Shown: positions 10,029 through 19,534 of the stretch, piece after piece
How positions within the stretch are numbered: the stretch's first letter is position 1
How the letters are laid out: each line of letters begins with the position of its first letter
Assembly: GCA_049652745.1 (NCBI GenBank)
Contig: JBASEY010000023.1
Location: 277,392 to 341,391, forward strand
Source of the DNA: JBASEY01 sp049652745
GTDB taxonomy: Bacteria; CSSED10-310
Direction of reading: 5' to 3'
Length of the DNA stretch: 64,000 nucleotides
The notes under the pieces: generated by a model
The model's database searches: none
What the model was told of the DNA's origin: nothing
What the model saw: only the letters and a program-made list of their open reading frames with translations
Position numbers and translations under genes: made by a program

Positions 10029-12251
10029 CTATAGAGGGTCGGCACAGGTTTTCGCACCAATCGCAGCCAGGAATATATCTTGAGCATCTATAGCCGTTAC
10101 CTGATTGTCGCCATTACAATCGGCGGCACAGGCTTCTTTTTCGGTCGGAGTTCTGGCTCCAAGCGCGATGAGAAATGCCAACTGAGCATCTATCGCCGTT
10201 AATTTTTCATCGCCGTTTACATCGCCGGTATTTTCGCATTCAGGCGTCTGTGTCGGCTGAGGAGTCGGTGTACCGGGGGGCGCGTATGTGACTGATATTC
10301 GCGATTGGCGCGGTTCCAGATTCTGGCCGGAGACTGTGACAGTAATTTCTCCCGTCGACACTGGAGCGATATCGAAACTAACCATACCAGAGGCATTTGT
10401 CCTGTCGACGACATGCAGATCTCCGTTTTTATATAAGCATACAACAGCATTTTTAATGGGTGAGCTATTGAAGGTAACAGTTATCGGAATAGTAACCGGA
10501 CCTGTTGAAACACTGATTGGATGTACGGCATTCGGTGCGATCGCAGCATCTGAACGGAACATCAGTGAACAATCACCGAACAACACATATTGGTTCATGA
10601 CTTCTTCTGTTCCGGAATTAATTCCAAAGTAATTGTACATATACAGAATGCCGTCAAGCGTCATTTGGCCGAGAATATAATTTCCACCAGGAATCGCGCC
10701 GCTACTATTTCCTGTTACTGCGTATGTCACGCCCCAGGCCATTCTGGCCGGTTGATCCCACGCAGTTGATGTGGAAGCGCTGTACATGCTGACGGCGCCT
10801 TTGCCGCTGTTTTTCATCCATCGTTCGGCAAAGCAATCAGATGACCCGTTAAAATATCCGTTTGAGCAGGATACATCCATGATAAACGGCGTGAAAGAAC
10901 CGTTGGCCAGAGCGTTGACATTGGTGTTCGTAAACGAGGGAGAAACCCAGCTTGTACCGCTGCCATGGCCAAAATATGACAACCAGAAACGGCCTTCATT
11001 GACGGCATTTTTTATCTGTGTGGCCCCGTGTCCCAGCCTTTGATAGATTCTATCAGCCGTTGCATTGGGATTATGACTTTTAAAACGAGCTTCGATTTCC
11101 TGCGAATATTGCTCATCAGAAGGACTATACCCTTCATTCGAAGCCAGGCCGCTGAACTTGTCGAGCCATCCATTCAACCCCGATGGAGGAGTCTTTTCAT
11201 ATGTCAAAATCTTGTCCAATTGTGCGGTCAGTTCAGAAACCGTTCCGGCGCTCAAACGCGAAATAAATGCATCCGGGATCTTGTCATTTCCCTGTAAAAG
11301 CGTGAATTTTGAATCGGAAGCACAATTGCCGATACCGGTCAAAGGCTTTAATTGTGGGGCATCACCAACTAAAACAATATATACCGGTTTTGGATTCCAG
11401 GTATTCCAAACATTTTGAATATAGGAATAAATTGCAGATGAAGTCGTTCCCGTCACTGTTGAACTGATCAAGGTGACATCGATTCCACGATTGGTTTTCC
11501 ATTCAACAAACGGAGCCATATTGCCAATAAACGGATCATGACAGATGATCAACATCGGCTCAGGAGGCGTAAGAATATCTATCCCCAAAGAACCAAAATT
11601 TACAAATTGATTTTGGTAAATTTGGTAAAACGAAGGAAATACAGCTTCAGGATAAGACCATTCACCATCTTCGACAATAACTCTAACCGTCATCACATTA
11701 GCGGCAAGCATTTCGCCCGTAACAGGGTTGACTCGGACTGGATGAAGATCGATCGTCACAAATCTAAAATCCCGCAAATAGGCATCATTACTGATTGTCG
11801 CCCATTCGGCCGGATAAAACGCGTTGTTTTCATAAACCCTTTCATTCAATGTAAACGGCGGCTCCGGTTCAGAGCGCTTGAATGAGGGCTGCGCAGGCCA
11901 TATATCAAAGCCGGAATAAGTGGCCACGTTATCAACATCTATTTTCAATTCAATGAAAGCGCCTTCAGGCACAATAACATTTTTTCTAACTACCGGAACC
12001 TGGGGTGAACCGGTTTCCATCAACCAACCATTATCTGGAATTTCCAGTCTAAAAAAGTGACCGTGTTCATTAACCTCAGGCTCTGCCAGCATACCCGGCG
12101 TTTTAAGGGTGAAAATTGTATCATGATTCACCATTTTAACCGAATCGATGACCGGCGAACTATAAGTCGCACCGGATTCAAAAGGAATCCAGTTCCCATG
12201 AGCGACAGTTGAAATCAAAGCTGTTAATACGAAAAATAAACAACGACGCAT
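10029..12251 (-). CDS. secreted gingipain-type (C25) cysteine protease with dockerin-like C-terminus
   Basis: A 740-residue exported protein. Signal peptide: MRRCLFFVLTALISTVAHG. Residues 30-220 look like the C25 propeptide region. The peptidase domain begins near 230 (PMLIICHDPFIGN) and carries the catalytic pair of the family: His429 in YFGHGSG and Cys462 in MDVSCSNG. A beta-sandwich domain follows (VSTGPVTIPITVTFNSSPIKNAVV), then a Thr/Pro/Gln linker and a C-terminal module with two Ca-loop motifs, GDVNGDEKLTAIDAQ and DCNGDNQVTAIDAQ, plus conserved cysteines. Cleavage specificity for Arg or Lys cannot be predicted from this. A sigma-54 promoter match lies 43-58 bp upstream. It sits among other large secreted proteins on the same strand, each apparently transcribed separately. 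Confidence 0.88.
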   Translation of the reverse strand: MRRCLFFVLTALISTVAHGNWIPFESGATYSSPVIDSVKMVNHDTIFTLKTPGMLAEPEVNEHGHFFRLEIPDNGWLMETGSPQVPVVRKNVIVPEGAFIELKIDVDNVATYSGFDIWPAQPSFKRSEPEPPFTLNERVYENNAFYPAEWATISNDAYLRDFRFVTIDLHPVRVNPVTGEMLAANVMTVRVIVEDGEWSYPEAVFPSFYQIYQNQFVNFGSLGIDILTPPEPMLIICHDPFIGNMAPFVEWKTNRGIDVTLISSTVTGTTSSAIYSYIQNVWNTWNPKPVYIVLVGDAPQLKPLTGIGNCASDSKFTLLQGNDKIPDAFISRLSAGTVSELTAQLDKILTYEKTPPSGLNGWLDKFSGLASNEGYSPSDEQYSQEIEARFKSHNPNATADRIYQRLGHGATQIKNAVNEGRFWLSYFGHGSGTSWVSPSFTNTNVNALANGSFTPFIMDVSCSNGYFNGSSDCFAERWMKNSGKGAVSMYSASTSTAWDQPARMAWGVTYAVTGNSSGAIPGGNYILGQMTLDGILYMYNYFGINSGTEEVMNQYVLFGDCSLMFRSDAAIAPNAVHPISVSTGPVTIPITVTFNSSPIKNAVVCLYKNGDLHVVDRTNASGMVSFDIAPVSTGEITVTVSGQNLEPRQSRISVTYAPPGTPTPQPTQTPECENTGDVNGDEKLTAIDAQLAFLIALGARTPTEKEACAADCNGDNQVTAIDAQDIFLAAIGAKTCADPL

Positions 12252-12293
12252 ATTACCTCCCGTAGAAGCTCATCTAAAGCCGTTTTTTTATTA

Positions 12294-12309
12294 AGCAAAA
12301 AATATACCA
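12294..12309 (-). promoter_or_regulatory. predicted sigma-54 promoter of the C25 protease gene
   Basis: On the minus strand the sequence is TGGTATATTTTTTGCT: GG and GC separated by exactly 10 bp, as required for sigma-54 -24/-12 elements. The -12 half TTTGCT fits the consensus; the -24 half TGGTAT differs from TGGCAC at two bases. The flanking TTAATAA after the -12 is the same as at the barrel-protein promoter near 35.7 kb. The start site would be near 12282, giving a leader of about 30 bases before the ATG at 12251. Confidence 0.6.
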
Positions 12310-12392
12310 AAAGGGATTAAATCAAAGAACTCGAAAAAACGGTCGCCGTTAAAAAGTTATCGTGGACGGGACAAGGCAGTTTAAAAAAAACT

Positions 12393-12424
12393 GCAAAAAA
12401 AGGGCGATCATGAGACCGCCCTTC
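12393..12424 (-). terminator. rho-independent terminator after the 1122-residue protease gene
   Basis: Read on the minus strand, AAGGGCG and CGCCCTT pair around a 10-base loop and are followed by a run of T. The hairpin lies about 35 bp past the stop codon of the gene ending at 12458. Confidence 0.8.
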
Positions 12425-12457
12425 ACAAACATTTCCTGGAAATACTGATTTATTTCT

Positions 12458-15400
12458 CTATATTGGATCCACGCAAGTCGTACTACCTATTGCCGCCAAG
12501 AAAATTCTTTGAGCATCAGCCGAACTGATCTGTCCGTTACCATCACAATCAGCGGCACATTCTTCTTCATAAGTAGGAATATAAGATCCAAGCGCAATCA
12601 AAAATGCCAATTGAGCATCGCTGGAACTTATCAACCCGTCCTGATTGACATCTCCGTCATTGATGCATGAAGGCGTCGGTGTATTTGTCGGCGCAGGAGT
12701 CGGAGTCGGCACAGAAGTGCATTCACGAACGAAACTCACCATAACATCATCGATATTCCATCCACAGAAACGCCAACTGGAATCCGTCGGCCCCATGCCC
12801 CAGCGCAGTTTGACTTGAGAATAACCTGCCGCTTTATCGGTGATATCAAAATTCATTGGAACCCATGAGCCTCCATCCATCCTTCCCGGGTTTTCCCAAA
12901 TGGTACTCCAGGAACTGCCGTTATTGTTACTGATCGCAATATAGGCATGGTCATAATAATAGGTTTCAACGCCCAACCATGCATAAAAATCCAAATAGAC
13001 TTCTGCGGCTTCCGAGCAGTCAAACGCCTGGGTGGTTGTCCAGTAAGTAGTGGACATACTGTTGGCGTAGTCACCGTTGAGGTTATATCCCACAACATTG
13101 TTTCCGGTATAACCACTGGTCGGATCGGGCGATCCGTACTGGCCTCCCTGCCCGGTCGGCTGACCCCAAGCCCATTCCCCTTCATACGTCCAGCCTGGAT
13201 CAGTATCCATGTTGGCTTCGAGCATAACCACCAGCTCATACGTAAGCACATGGTAAAACGAACCTAGATTGTCATCTTCGGATTGATTCCCGGCAATATC
13301 GGTTGCATTGATTTTGAAGAAATACAACGTGCAGTCATCGACGTTCTCAATTTTGACCATATGGTCAGTTCTAAGCCCGGCTTTTCCGGCTTCGTTTTGC
13401 GGAGGAACAGAGTCTCCCCACGTCAACGACGTCTGCGACAGCTCATCCGTTTTCCATGTCACCGTGAAACAATTCGTCGAAATGTCGGTAATTGCCACAT
13501 CGAAGATCACAGGACCTTGGCAATCGACTGCAGCCTGCGACGTCACGGTTTGAGGTGAACCTTCACAATCCTCGTCTTCATATGTCACCAGCAAGGTGTC
13601 ATCATGAGAAACTTTCACGTAACCGCCGCCGGACTGCGTCGCCGAAGTCATGATGGAGCCTGAAAATTGACCTGTATCAGGACCGGTTTCAGATAGTGTG
13701 ACGACCACTGGAATCGGGTTGCTTTCAGAACTGACTTTAACGATTGCTGTTTCGATGACTCCAGGATTTGTATTCAAATCCGAATCCCATACGTTGATGG
13801 TTGCCGTCTGGTTGCAATTATAGGTGTTTTTATCCATTAAAACCGCTCCACATCCGGCTGCTTGTACAAGAATATCGGTTAAATACGGTTTCATGTTGTG
13901 TGATGTCACCGTCAACTGCATGGTTCCTCCCGAGGTCAACAGCGTCGGAAGTACCGCCGAACCCATCGCGTCAGTGTACCCAACTTCATATAGCCCGTCA
14001 TCTTCTTTCATGATGCAGACCATTGCGCCTTCAATCGGAGACCCGTTCTCGGCAACAATCACTGCAAACTGACCGCCGCCCATGGTTACGGTCGGCAGAT
14101 GATCGATATCTCCTGTAAACAATACTCTGGCGTGGATATCGATCGCCGGATCACCGAATAACAGATACATCTGCGAATTTGACAGCCCATAGCTGCCTTC
14201 TTCGACAATCATCTGCTGTTTGCCTCGATCGACCGTATAACCCACTCTGGTGATGCCATAGCCCAGCGGAGCTCGGTACACCATCTTGTCGAAAGCATGA
14301 TTGGCAATTGTGTAAGACGGTTCGATCGCACCGATGTTGGCAACCGCCCCGCCTTCACCATTTGAACCGGAATTCTGGAATGCCAGTGCCAGACACTCTC
14401 CGGAATATCTTACGTTTCCGCAATAACAAGCCATATTCCAAACGATGGGTGTATAAGGTCCGTTTTGAAGAGCATAAACATCCGAGTTATATTTCCAGTT
14501 GACGCTCCACGACCACTCCTGGTTGTCCCCGTGACCACGGTAATTGACAACTACCCGCCCTTCTTCGATGGCGGCTTTTACGCCAGCGCCGGTAGCTCCC
14601 TCAGGCGGATAGTATGTATCATATTGGAAATTTTCGATTTCATATGCAAAATTCCGGATATATTCTTTGCACTCGGTATATTTACCCGGGTATTGTTCTT
14701 CATGAGCGCATAACATTGACTTGTTCAACCACTCGTCATTTGGGGGATTCAATATAAAATTCAGTGTTCGAGCGACGACGTGATCGATGACGCCGGTGCT
14801 GCTGGTCAAAATACGTCCCAGCGCGATATCTGCAAAATCGTCTGCACCTTCAAGAAGCTGGTAATTGTAATCTCCCGGCTCCCATGAAGAGGGATTTCCC
14901 AGGGGGATATCGGCAAGTGCTCCAACAAAAAGAACGTACTCTGTGCCATGGTTATCATAATAATTCTGGATTGCCGCCTTGATACCTGCCGGAGTCGAGC
15001 CGGTTTGACTGGTAAAAATTACCTCTGATTTCAATCCTGCTCGATTCCACCAATCAGCCAACGGCGCAACAGATGCAGCAAAGCTCTCTTTCGTGATGAC
15101 CAGGTAGCGAACCAGATCATCATCACGACTATGGCCAGTCGATAAACCCAGTGCATCGTAATTTAAAAACGTCTTACGATACAGATTATCCAGTTCATAG
15201 GATACCGTGGACGTGCGCCGCACTTTTTCGTTAATCCCTGAAGAATCCGTAAATTCCAAATTAAAAGTAATCTGTTTTGCCGCTTCAATCGTTTCATCGA
15301 CGGAATGCGCTATTACCGGATAGATGTCAACAATGACAAATCGAACATCACGGCGAATAGCAGGGGGAAGCAAAACACTTCCTTCACGGGGATAGGACAT

Positions 15401-15826
15401 TTGGTAAAATTTTTCATTCATCACAAATCCCGGATCCGGATCGATATCCGTCGTCGGAACCTGCATTGGAGCAATTCGATATCCATCAAGACGAACAGGC
15501 GTTCTAGAAACCTCTTTCATAATGACGGAACCCTTGTCGGGGACAGCAATAAGAACAGAGATTTTTGGCACTTCCGGAGCGCCTATCTCTAATGATCTGC
15601 CCGCTTCCGGAATCTGAATGGATTGAAAAATATCGCCATCCATTTCCACATCGGAAACGTAAAAGCCTGGAACTTCCACCGTGACAGTAACGCCATGAGC
15701 ATCAGTGCGCTCAAGAGTCACTGCCGGTGATGCTCCTTCAGAACCTCCGGTCAACGACACCCACTCCGCTCGAGCGACCGGAAACAACAGAAGAATACAT
15801 AGGGTAATAAAAATGATCCGTTTCAT
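12458..15826 (-). CDS. multidomain secreted gingipain-type (C25) cysteine protease with dockerin-like C-terminus
   Basis: A 1,122-residue exported protein with signal peptide MKRIIFITLCILLLFPVARA. After a propeptide-like region, the C25 domain (about 235-560) has catalytic His432 in NYRGHGDN and Cys467 in WNMACYCGN. Further domains: a cysteine-containing beta-sandwich (KNTYNCNQTATINVWDSD), a fibronectin III-like domain (FTVTWKTDELSQTSLTWG), a jelly-roll or MAM-like domain (TTYWTTTQAFDCSEAAEVYLDFYAW, GWNIDDVMVSF), a TPTPTPAPTNTPTP linker, and a module with GDVNQDGLISSSDAQ and DCDGNGQISSADAQ. The two middle domains resemble those of the M28 protein next door, so the proteins share a construction kit. 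An AAGGAGG ribosome site precedes the ATG. Confidence 0.9.
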   Translation of the reverse strand: MKRIIFITLCILLLFPVARAEWVSLTGGSEGASPAVTLERTDAHGVTVTVEVPGFYVSDVEMDGDIFQSIQIPEAGRSLEIGAPEVPKISVLIAVPDKGSVIMKEVSRTPVRLDGYRIAPMQVPTTDIDPDPGFVMNEKFYQMSYPREGSVLLPPAIRRDVRFVIVDIYPVIAHSVDETIEAAKQITFNLEFTDSSGINEKVRRTSTVSYELDNLYRKTFLNYDALGLSTGHSRDDDLVRYLVITKESFAASVAPLADWWNRAGLKSEVIFTSQTGSTPAGIKAAIQNYYDNHGTEYVLFVGALADIPLGNPSSWEPGDYNYQLLEGADDFADIALGRILTSSTGVIDHVVARTLNFILNPPNDEWLNKSMLCAHEEQYPGKYTECKEYIRNFAYEIENFQYDTYYPPEGATGAGVKAAIEEGRVVVNYRGHGDNQEWSWSVNWKYNSDVYALQNGPYTPIVWNMACYCGNVRYSGECLALAFQNSGSNGEGGAVANIGAIEPSYTIANHAFDKMVYRAPLGYGITRVGYTVDRGKQQMIVEEGSYGLSNSQMYLLFGDPAIDIHARVLFTGDIDHLPTVTMGGGQFAVIVAENGSPIEGAMVCIMKEDDGLYEVGYTDAMGSAVLPTLLTSGGTMQLTVTSHNMKPYLTDILVQAAGCGAVLMDKNTYNCNQTATINVWDSDLNTNPGVIETAIVKVSSESNPIPVVVTLSETGPDTGQFSGSIMTSATQSGGGYVKVSHDDTLLVTYEDEDCEGSPQTVTSQAAVDCQGPVIFDVAITDISTNCFTVTWKTDELSQTSLTWGDSVPPQNEAGKAGLRTDHMVKIENVDDCTLYFFKINATDIAGNQSEDDNLGSFYHVLTYELVVMLEANMDTDPGWTYEGEWAWGQPTGQGGQYGSPDPTSGYTGNNVVGYNLNGDYANSMSTTYWTTTQAFDCSEAAEVYLDFYAWLGVETYYYDHAYIAISNNNGSSWSTIWENPGRMDGGSWVPMNFDITDKAAGYSQVKLRWGMGPTDSSWRFCGWNIDDVMVSFVRECTSVPTPTPAPTNTPTPSCINDGDVNQDGLISSSDAQLAFLIALGSYIPTYEEECAADCDGNGQISSADAQRIFLAAIGSTTCVDPI

Positions 15827-15930
15827 TTGGCCTCCTTATGTTTGATAGACTGAACACCTCTATCGGATGGTAATCCTTGAAGCATTATATATAAATAATT
15901 TCATGAGACAATGATTAATGATAATAATTC

Positions 15931-18741
15931 TCATTCCCAGCCAAACCTAAAGCTATCCCATTCACCGAATATTCGCGTCATGGCCGGATCGGTCAAGGCT
16001 GCATACCAGATAATCCCTGAGGCCGAAGTTCCGGTATCAGGCCAAATGAATTCAGGTATCGCTTCAATTTGAGTGATACCGACGGGCCAAAGGTTGGAAT
16101 ACCAGGCAACATCACCAGTAAAATTCGGACCGAAAAATAGTTCTCCATAGGCATCCAGTATCAGAAACAATGGATGCTCAATCAAAGGCTCTGAACCTGC
16201 ATTGGTGACGGTCACAGTGCAAAAGCATGGATCACCCGGTAAATAATGAGCCGATGGCATCGTGATGGTTACAGCGGTAATCCCCGGCGTTGGCGTCGGC
16301 GTTGGATCCGTGGAGACCCTGCCGACAATTTCAAAGGCTGCATCGTGTTGACTAGGACCCATTACCGACCAATCATTCCACCCTGTGCCTTTGCCAAATC
16401 CCCCATCGGGGTTGATAAATTTCGCAGCCGATAAATTCGATGTATCCGATGACAAACGCCCATATTGACCATGAGGTTGAAACCTCATGACAGGGTAAAA
16501 ATACAGCCACCATGTCCCAGGCGGCAAATATATCGGGGAGTCAAGCACGAGATGCGCATCGACTCTGCTGCCCTGTATCCCATGAATCAAATTGACTTCA
16601 GAGCTCGTTGGTTGAAGTTCAAGACTCCAAAAAGGCTCCCGGCCGTTGTCTCCAGGATAGCCTGAAGGAAGACCCGATGAATCGGCGTATATGCACCAGT
16701 GCAGCGAATTCGCTTTGTTCAGTGATGCTCCACCATTATATAGTTCACCCGGCACAATTATCTGCTCAATTATCCAAATTTTGTCATTACAGAAATCATC
16801 AACGACATAAGACGAATGGGTTGCAGCATCGGGGAAAACCTGGTCGGCGACTCTGCCGGGCAGTGAAGCGCTGACCGGTTGCGACCATAACGCATTCAAA
16901 GTGGTCGCCTGATAGTAAGTCCCATCGTCGGGGTCTACCGATAGATTGCCGGCTTTATCCTGACTTTTTACCATGAAATAATACCGGGTATTACTTTCAA
17001 GATTCGATATCATTACTTGATGCGACAGTCCAAACTGCGAGTTAGAAACGGTGTTTGATGGGGGGGATGCAGGGCCCCAAAGAACTATAGAGTTCGCCGG
17101 TTCGTTTGTCTGCCAGGTGACAGTGAAGGATGACGCGCTCATGTTAGTCACGTCGACATCATAAATTTCAGGAGACTCGCAATCAACTTGGATTACGGCG
17201 TCATCCGGATAAGCTGAATAGTGTGCTCTGACGGCGTCACCGTGTTTGACCGAAATTTTCTTGTCACCTTGAACGGGAGCTTGATCCGTAACAGTAATCG
17301 ACCCTTCAAATCTATGATCCGTGATTTCCGTTAACACGATCGTCTCGGGCGTCGGCTCAGTATCTGATTGGATGGTTATTTCAATTTGTCCGGTAGCCGA
17401 GTAATCGATAAGAAATATTCCTAGCTCTGCATTACAGGAGACTATTGATTGCTTGAATGTGATAGTATCGACCAATTGTGCCGCAGTGCATATATTGGCG
17501 ACCATTGCACGTGTGACATCGGCGACAAAAGGAAACGATATCTTATCGATTGTGTCTTCGATCGAATGATAGTAAGGGTACGAAATATCGTTATCTTCTA
17601 TACCACAAAATGCAATGTAACCGTTTCGCCAAAATGAAGCGTGGTCGGAAGCCGACATATTGGAGACCACTAAAACATGTATTAAATCCGTGTATAGATC
17701 GGCGACATCGGCAAAATCCTGTCCAAATTCTTTGGAAGCATTGTTGACAACGATATCCAAGTCCTCAGGTATAGGATTTTCCCACCCAATCATGTCAAAA
17801 TTGAAGTAGCCTTGAATATCCAAATCCTGTGATGCGGCCCAGGCCGCCCAATGACCACTTCCGAACAACCCTTGTTCTTCACCTGTCCATAGAGCATAGA
17901 TGACTGTGTCGGCGAACAGTTCATCTTTGAGAATTTCTGCACAAAGCATCGTCAGCGCGGAACCCGTTCCGTTATCATCCGCACCCGGCGCCAACGTTTC
18001 GGGTTGGCGGGAAATTGAATCCAAATGCCCTCCGACAACCCAAATCTTTTCAGGATTGACGAAACCCATTTTCCAGGCGATGACATTCGGAGCCATTCCT
18101 GAGGTATGTGGATGAAGATCGACGTCATAGCCCCAGCTTTCAAATTCCGAAGCTGCCCAGTTGACGGCATTCAAGCAACCCTGAGATGAGGAAAAGCGCG
18201 TTTGAAAGCCGACCATTTGCTCCAACAGGCTATATAAACGTCCTTCACTGACCTGATCCACGAATGATTGGATGGCGGAGCTGTATATTTTTGAAGCATA
18301 GCCCTTGTACTCAGGAGGATTCAGAGCGCTGACCGGCAAAGAAGAGGGTGTGATCCTTTGCATATGAAAATTTCGTCGCGGCGGCAGAATATCGCCCGCT
18401 TGCATTGCAACAAGATGCTGACCGGTCACCAACGCGACCCCGCTCAAATTTTCAGCCAAAAAAGACTCTTTCGATTCAAAGATATAGTACTCTTTTTCGG
18501 GTTCAAAATCATTTAGAACCTCATATCGGATACCGTGTTGCGCCAAAAAATTCATACCGTTGTCTGTCACGGCTAAAAGAGCTATTGCATCGGTAAACCA
18601 AAGAACGGCGATTTCTTCCGTATCAGGCAAATCCCGCCAATTTTCTGTCATTCGCATTTCGACAATTTTCGACGGCTCTGCCGCGGCTAGTATTGAAGTT
18701 ATGAAAATAAAGTTTAAAAACATGACCACCGTTCGCTTCAT
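15931..18741 (-). CDS. secreted M28-family metallopeptidase with beta-sandwich and fibronectin III-like domains
   Basis: I start this at the ATG at 18741, preceded by GAGGAGG, rather than at a GTG 27 bp upstream; the protein then begins MKRTVVMFLNFIFITSIL, a signal peptide. The zinc peptidase domain shows the M28 ligands in order: His in VVGGHLDSIS, Asp in GADDNGTGS, Glu-Glu in TGEEQGLFG, Asp in NFDMIGW, and His in SASDHASFW. Such enzymes are usually aminopeptidases that trim peptides, a plausible partner for the two endoproteases beside it. The C-terminal half has a beta-sandwich, a fibronectin III-like domain (FTVTWQTNEPANSIVLWGP), a further sandwich and a Thr/Pro linker. It lacks the dockerin-like pair of its neighbours and ends instead in a domain with CFCTVTVTNAGSEPLIEHPL. 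Confidence 0.9.
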   Translation of the reverse strand: MKRTVVMFLNFIFITSILAAAEPSKIVEMRMTENWRDLPDTEEIAVLWFTDAIALLAVTDNGMNFLAQHGIRYEVLNDFEPEKEYYIFESKESFLAENLSGVALVTGQHLVAMQAGDILPPRRNFHMQRITPSSLPVSALNPPEYKGYASKIYSSAIQSFVDQVSEGRLYSLLEQMVGFQTRFSSSQGCLNAVNWAASEFESWGYDVDLHPHTSGMAPNVIAWKMGFVNPEKIWVVGGHLDSISRQPETLAPGADDNGTGSALTMLCAEILKDELFADTVIYALWTGEEQGLFGSGHWAAWAASQDLDIQGYFNFDMIGWENPIPEDLDIVVNNASKEFGQDFADVADLYTDLIHVLVVSNMSASDHASFWRNGYIAFCGIEDNDISYPYYHSIEDTIDKISFPFVADVTRAMVANICTAAQLVDTITFKQSIVSCNAELGIFLIDYSATGQIEITIQSDTEPTPETIVLTEITDHRFEGSITVTDQAPVQGDKKISVKHGDAVRAHYSAYPDDAVIQVDCESPEIYDVDVTNMSASSFTVTWQTNEPANSIVLWGPASPPSNTVSNSQFGLSHQVMISNLESNTRYYFMVKSQDKAGNLSVDPDDGTYYQATTLNALWSQPVSASLPGRVADQVFPDAATHSSYVVDDFCNDKIWIIEQIIVPGELYNGGASLNKANSLHWCIYADSSGLPSGYPGDNGREPFWSLELQPTSSEVNLIHGIQGSRVDAHLVLDSPIYLPPGTWWLYFYPVMRFQPHGQYGRLSSDTSNLSAAKFINPDGGFGKGTGWNDWSVMGPSQHDAAFEIVGRVSTDPTPTPTPGITAVTITMPSAHYLPGDPCFCTVTVTNAGSEPLIEHPLFLILDAYGELFFGPNFTGDVAWYSNLWPVGITQIEAIPEFIWPDTGTSASGIIWYAALTDPAMTRIFGEWDSFRFGWE

Positions 18742-19000
18742 TTCGTGTGATTCCTCCTCAAAAAACACGGAAAATTTGCTGTCTGTGATTTAACAGACAT
18801 CGGCTGAAGATGCAATTTTTGTGCGAAACAGGGACGAAATATATCTGAATTTTAATTTATTGGAAGGTTTGATTGAGTGGGAAGCTTGATCTAATCCTGC
18901 CTGATATCGCCGGAGTCGCCACGCTGATCGATTGCGTACATAACACTTCGCGGAATACAGCTATTGCATGAGCTAAAAAAATGATTTAGAATTTTGTCTC

Positions 19001-19534
19001 ATGAAGTTGCTGATGCGACAGCTTCAAGGAATCAGTCCCCGCCGATATGTAATATTGGCGGTTTTCATTGGCGTATTGGCGGGAGTGGGTGGTTTCACTC
19101 TTTTTTATGCCGAGGGTTTTTCTTATCTACGATCTGAACCGGAGGTTTGCGCTAATTGCCACATTATGCATCCGCAGTACGATTCCTGGTTGAAATCCGG
19201 CCACCATGGTGCTGCCAGGTGTGTTGATTGCCATTTACCGACAAGTTTTTTTGCAAAATATTATGCCAAGGCGGATAATGGCTATCGCCACGCGAGAGGG
19301 TTTACGCTACAGAATTTTCATGAGCCGATCATGATTACCCCAAAGAATAGTCGGATTTTGCAGGAACGATGCATATCGTGCCACGGCGATTTCGTCCATG
19401 AATTGCTGGCAGGAGCCACAACCGATCCTGATTCGATCACCTGTGTGCACTGCCATATCAGGGTCGGCCATGGTGAAAAGATGGGATTAGGAGGTCCTGA
19501 CCGTTTCAAAGCGGACCGGAAGGAGTCTTTATGA
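19001..19534 (+). CDS. nrfH: NrfH, tetraheme membrane quinol dehydrogenase
   Basis: A 177-residue NapC/NrfH-family cytochrome. One N-terminal membrane helix (YVILAVFIGVLAGVGGFTLFY) anchors it. Four CxxCH heme sites lie at residues 50-54, 74-78, 124-128 and 148-152. The first is CANCHIM, where the Met two residues after the His is the known axial ligand type of heme 1 in NrfH. It passes electrons from menaquinol to NrfA on the outer face of the membrane. The gene overlaps nrfA by 4 bp (ATGA), which points to translational coupling. I found no clear promoter or FNR site in the 230 bp upstream. Confidence 0.95.
   Translation: MKLLMRQLQGISPRRYVILAVFIGVLAGVGGFTLFYAEGFSYLRSEPEVCANCHIMHPQYDSWLKSGHHGAARCVDCHLPTSFFAKYYAKADNGYRHARGFTLQNFHEPIMITPKNSRILQERCISCHGDFVHELLAGATTDPDSITCVHCHIRVGHGEKMGLGGPDRFKADRKESL

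Noticed and set aside
18811..18826. Minus-strand TCGCACAAAAATTGCA upstream of the M28 gene as a sigma-54 promoter
   Set aside because: It fits well except that the -24 GG is CG, which normally abolishes recognition.
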